A DNA stretch of 14,972 nucleotides from a gamma proteobacterium symbiont of Bathyaustriella thionipta (lineage in GTDB: Bacteria > Pseudomonadota > Gammaproteobacteria > Chromatiales > Chromatiaceae), in the NCBI GenBank assembly GCA_025656895.1, contig JAHXHF010000358.1, positions 1 through 14,972 of the forward strand, read 5' to 3'. The notes beneath the pieces are model-generated. The model did not search any database. It worked only from the letters and a program-made list of their open reading frames with translations, and was not told the DNA's origin. Shown here one piece after another: positions 14,888-14,972 of the stretch. The position numbers and the translations under genes are program-made. Position 1 is the stretch's first letter. Every line of letters starts with the position of its first letter.

Positions 14888-14915
14888 ATTGGTCACAGGC
14901 CGCTAGTCAAAACTA

Positions 14916-14929
14916 TGCACTTTAGTGCA
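14916..14929. promoter_or_regulatory. Perfect 6-2-6 palindrome, candidate operator
   Basis: TGCACT, TT, AGTGCA form a perfect inverted repeat in the short region after the apbC terminator. The half-sites resemble the TGCAC/GTGCA halves of NtrC sites, but the spacing between those halves is 4 bases, not 7. It lies about 34 bases upstream of a ribosome-binding-like sequence at the window edge, so it may control a rightward gene starting outside. Confidence 0.35.
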
Positions 14930-14962
14930 AGGCTTTAGCTGCTACACAATTATGGTAGTCTT

Positions 14963-14968
14963 GGAAGG
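14963..14968 (+). promoter_or_regulatory. Possible ribosome-binding site of a gene beginning just past the window
   Basis: GGAAGG lies four bases from the window end. The ATG at 14969 touches it and is too close. The ATG at 14952 reaches a TGA after six codons. A start a few bases beyond the edge is the simplest reading. Confidence 0.3.
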
Positions 14969-14972
14969 ATGA

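Noticed and set aside
14916..14929. True NtrC binding site
   Set aside because: NtrC sites have TGCAC and GTGCA separated by 7 bases; here they are 4 apart, and no sigma-54 -24/-12 element was found.
14952..14972. Six-codon leader peptide ending at the window edge
   Set aside because: There is no ribosome-binding site before the ATG at 14952, and such a short frame is expected by chance.
1..14972. CRISPR array, insertion sequence, tRNA or rRNA gene, integrase site
   Set aside because: No spaced direct repeats, transposase-like frame, cloverleaf or rRNA-like sequence was seen on either strand, and genes fill almost all of the window.

Overview
The window is ordinary-looking chromosomal DNA from a gammaproteobacterium. 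The evidence is the strong resemblance of LeuRS, MetRS, Mrp/ApbC and the six Rnf subunits to their Pseudomonas/E. coli-type counterparts, the rnfABCDGE gene order, and the apbC / metG-rnf neighbourhood. Base composition looks close to balanced and uniform, and I see no insertion sequence, prophage, CRISPR array, tRNA or rRNA. I cannot name the genus; an environmental lineage outside the enterics is likely.

Left part (1-3427). A divergent pair starts at about 650-790. Leftward runs the 5' part of a MepM-like M23 murein-hydrolase gene, cut by the window edge and recognisable by its membrane anchor and OapA/LysM-like domain. Rightward runs leuS. An inverted repeat after leuS separates it from a convergent SulP anion-transporter gene (3428-4984).

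Middle (3428-6255). The SulP gene and a PhnA-family zinc-ribbon gene are divergent and share one AT-rich promoter region. The phnA-like gene meets a small lytic transglycosylase gene tail to tail, with only 3 bases between the stop codons.

Right-centre (5695-13524). One long leftward cluster reads metG-rnfA-rnfB-rnfC-rnfD-rnfG-rnfE-slt. Every junction inside the rnf set is a 1-14 base overlap or a 2-base gap, and rnfB and rnfG use GTG starts, so tight translational coupling is expected. The Rnf (Rsx) complex is a membrane-bound, ion-linked electron-transfer machine between NADH and low-potential acceptors such as ferredoxin or SoxR. All its key Fe-S cysteines and both covalent FMN threonines are present. 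The lytic transglycosylase sits where many relatives carry nth.

Right end (13525-14972). Divergent from metG is apbC/mrp, an Fe-S cluster carrier ATPase, with a reasonable sigma-70 promoter and a strong intrinsic terminator (14850-14887). Beyond it is a perfect 6-2-6 palindrome, and a ribosome-binding-like GGAAGG lies at the very edge, suggesting another rightward gene begins just outside.

Nothing here is clearly a new system. The points most worth checking are the slt gene attached to the rnf operon, the overlapping sulP/phnA promoters, the palindromes at 13637 and 14916, and the loss of the zinc cysteines in LeuRS. All intergenic stretches are shorter than 300 bases. All promoter calls were made by eye.
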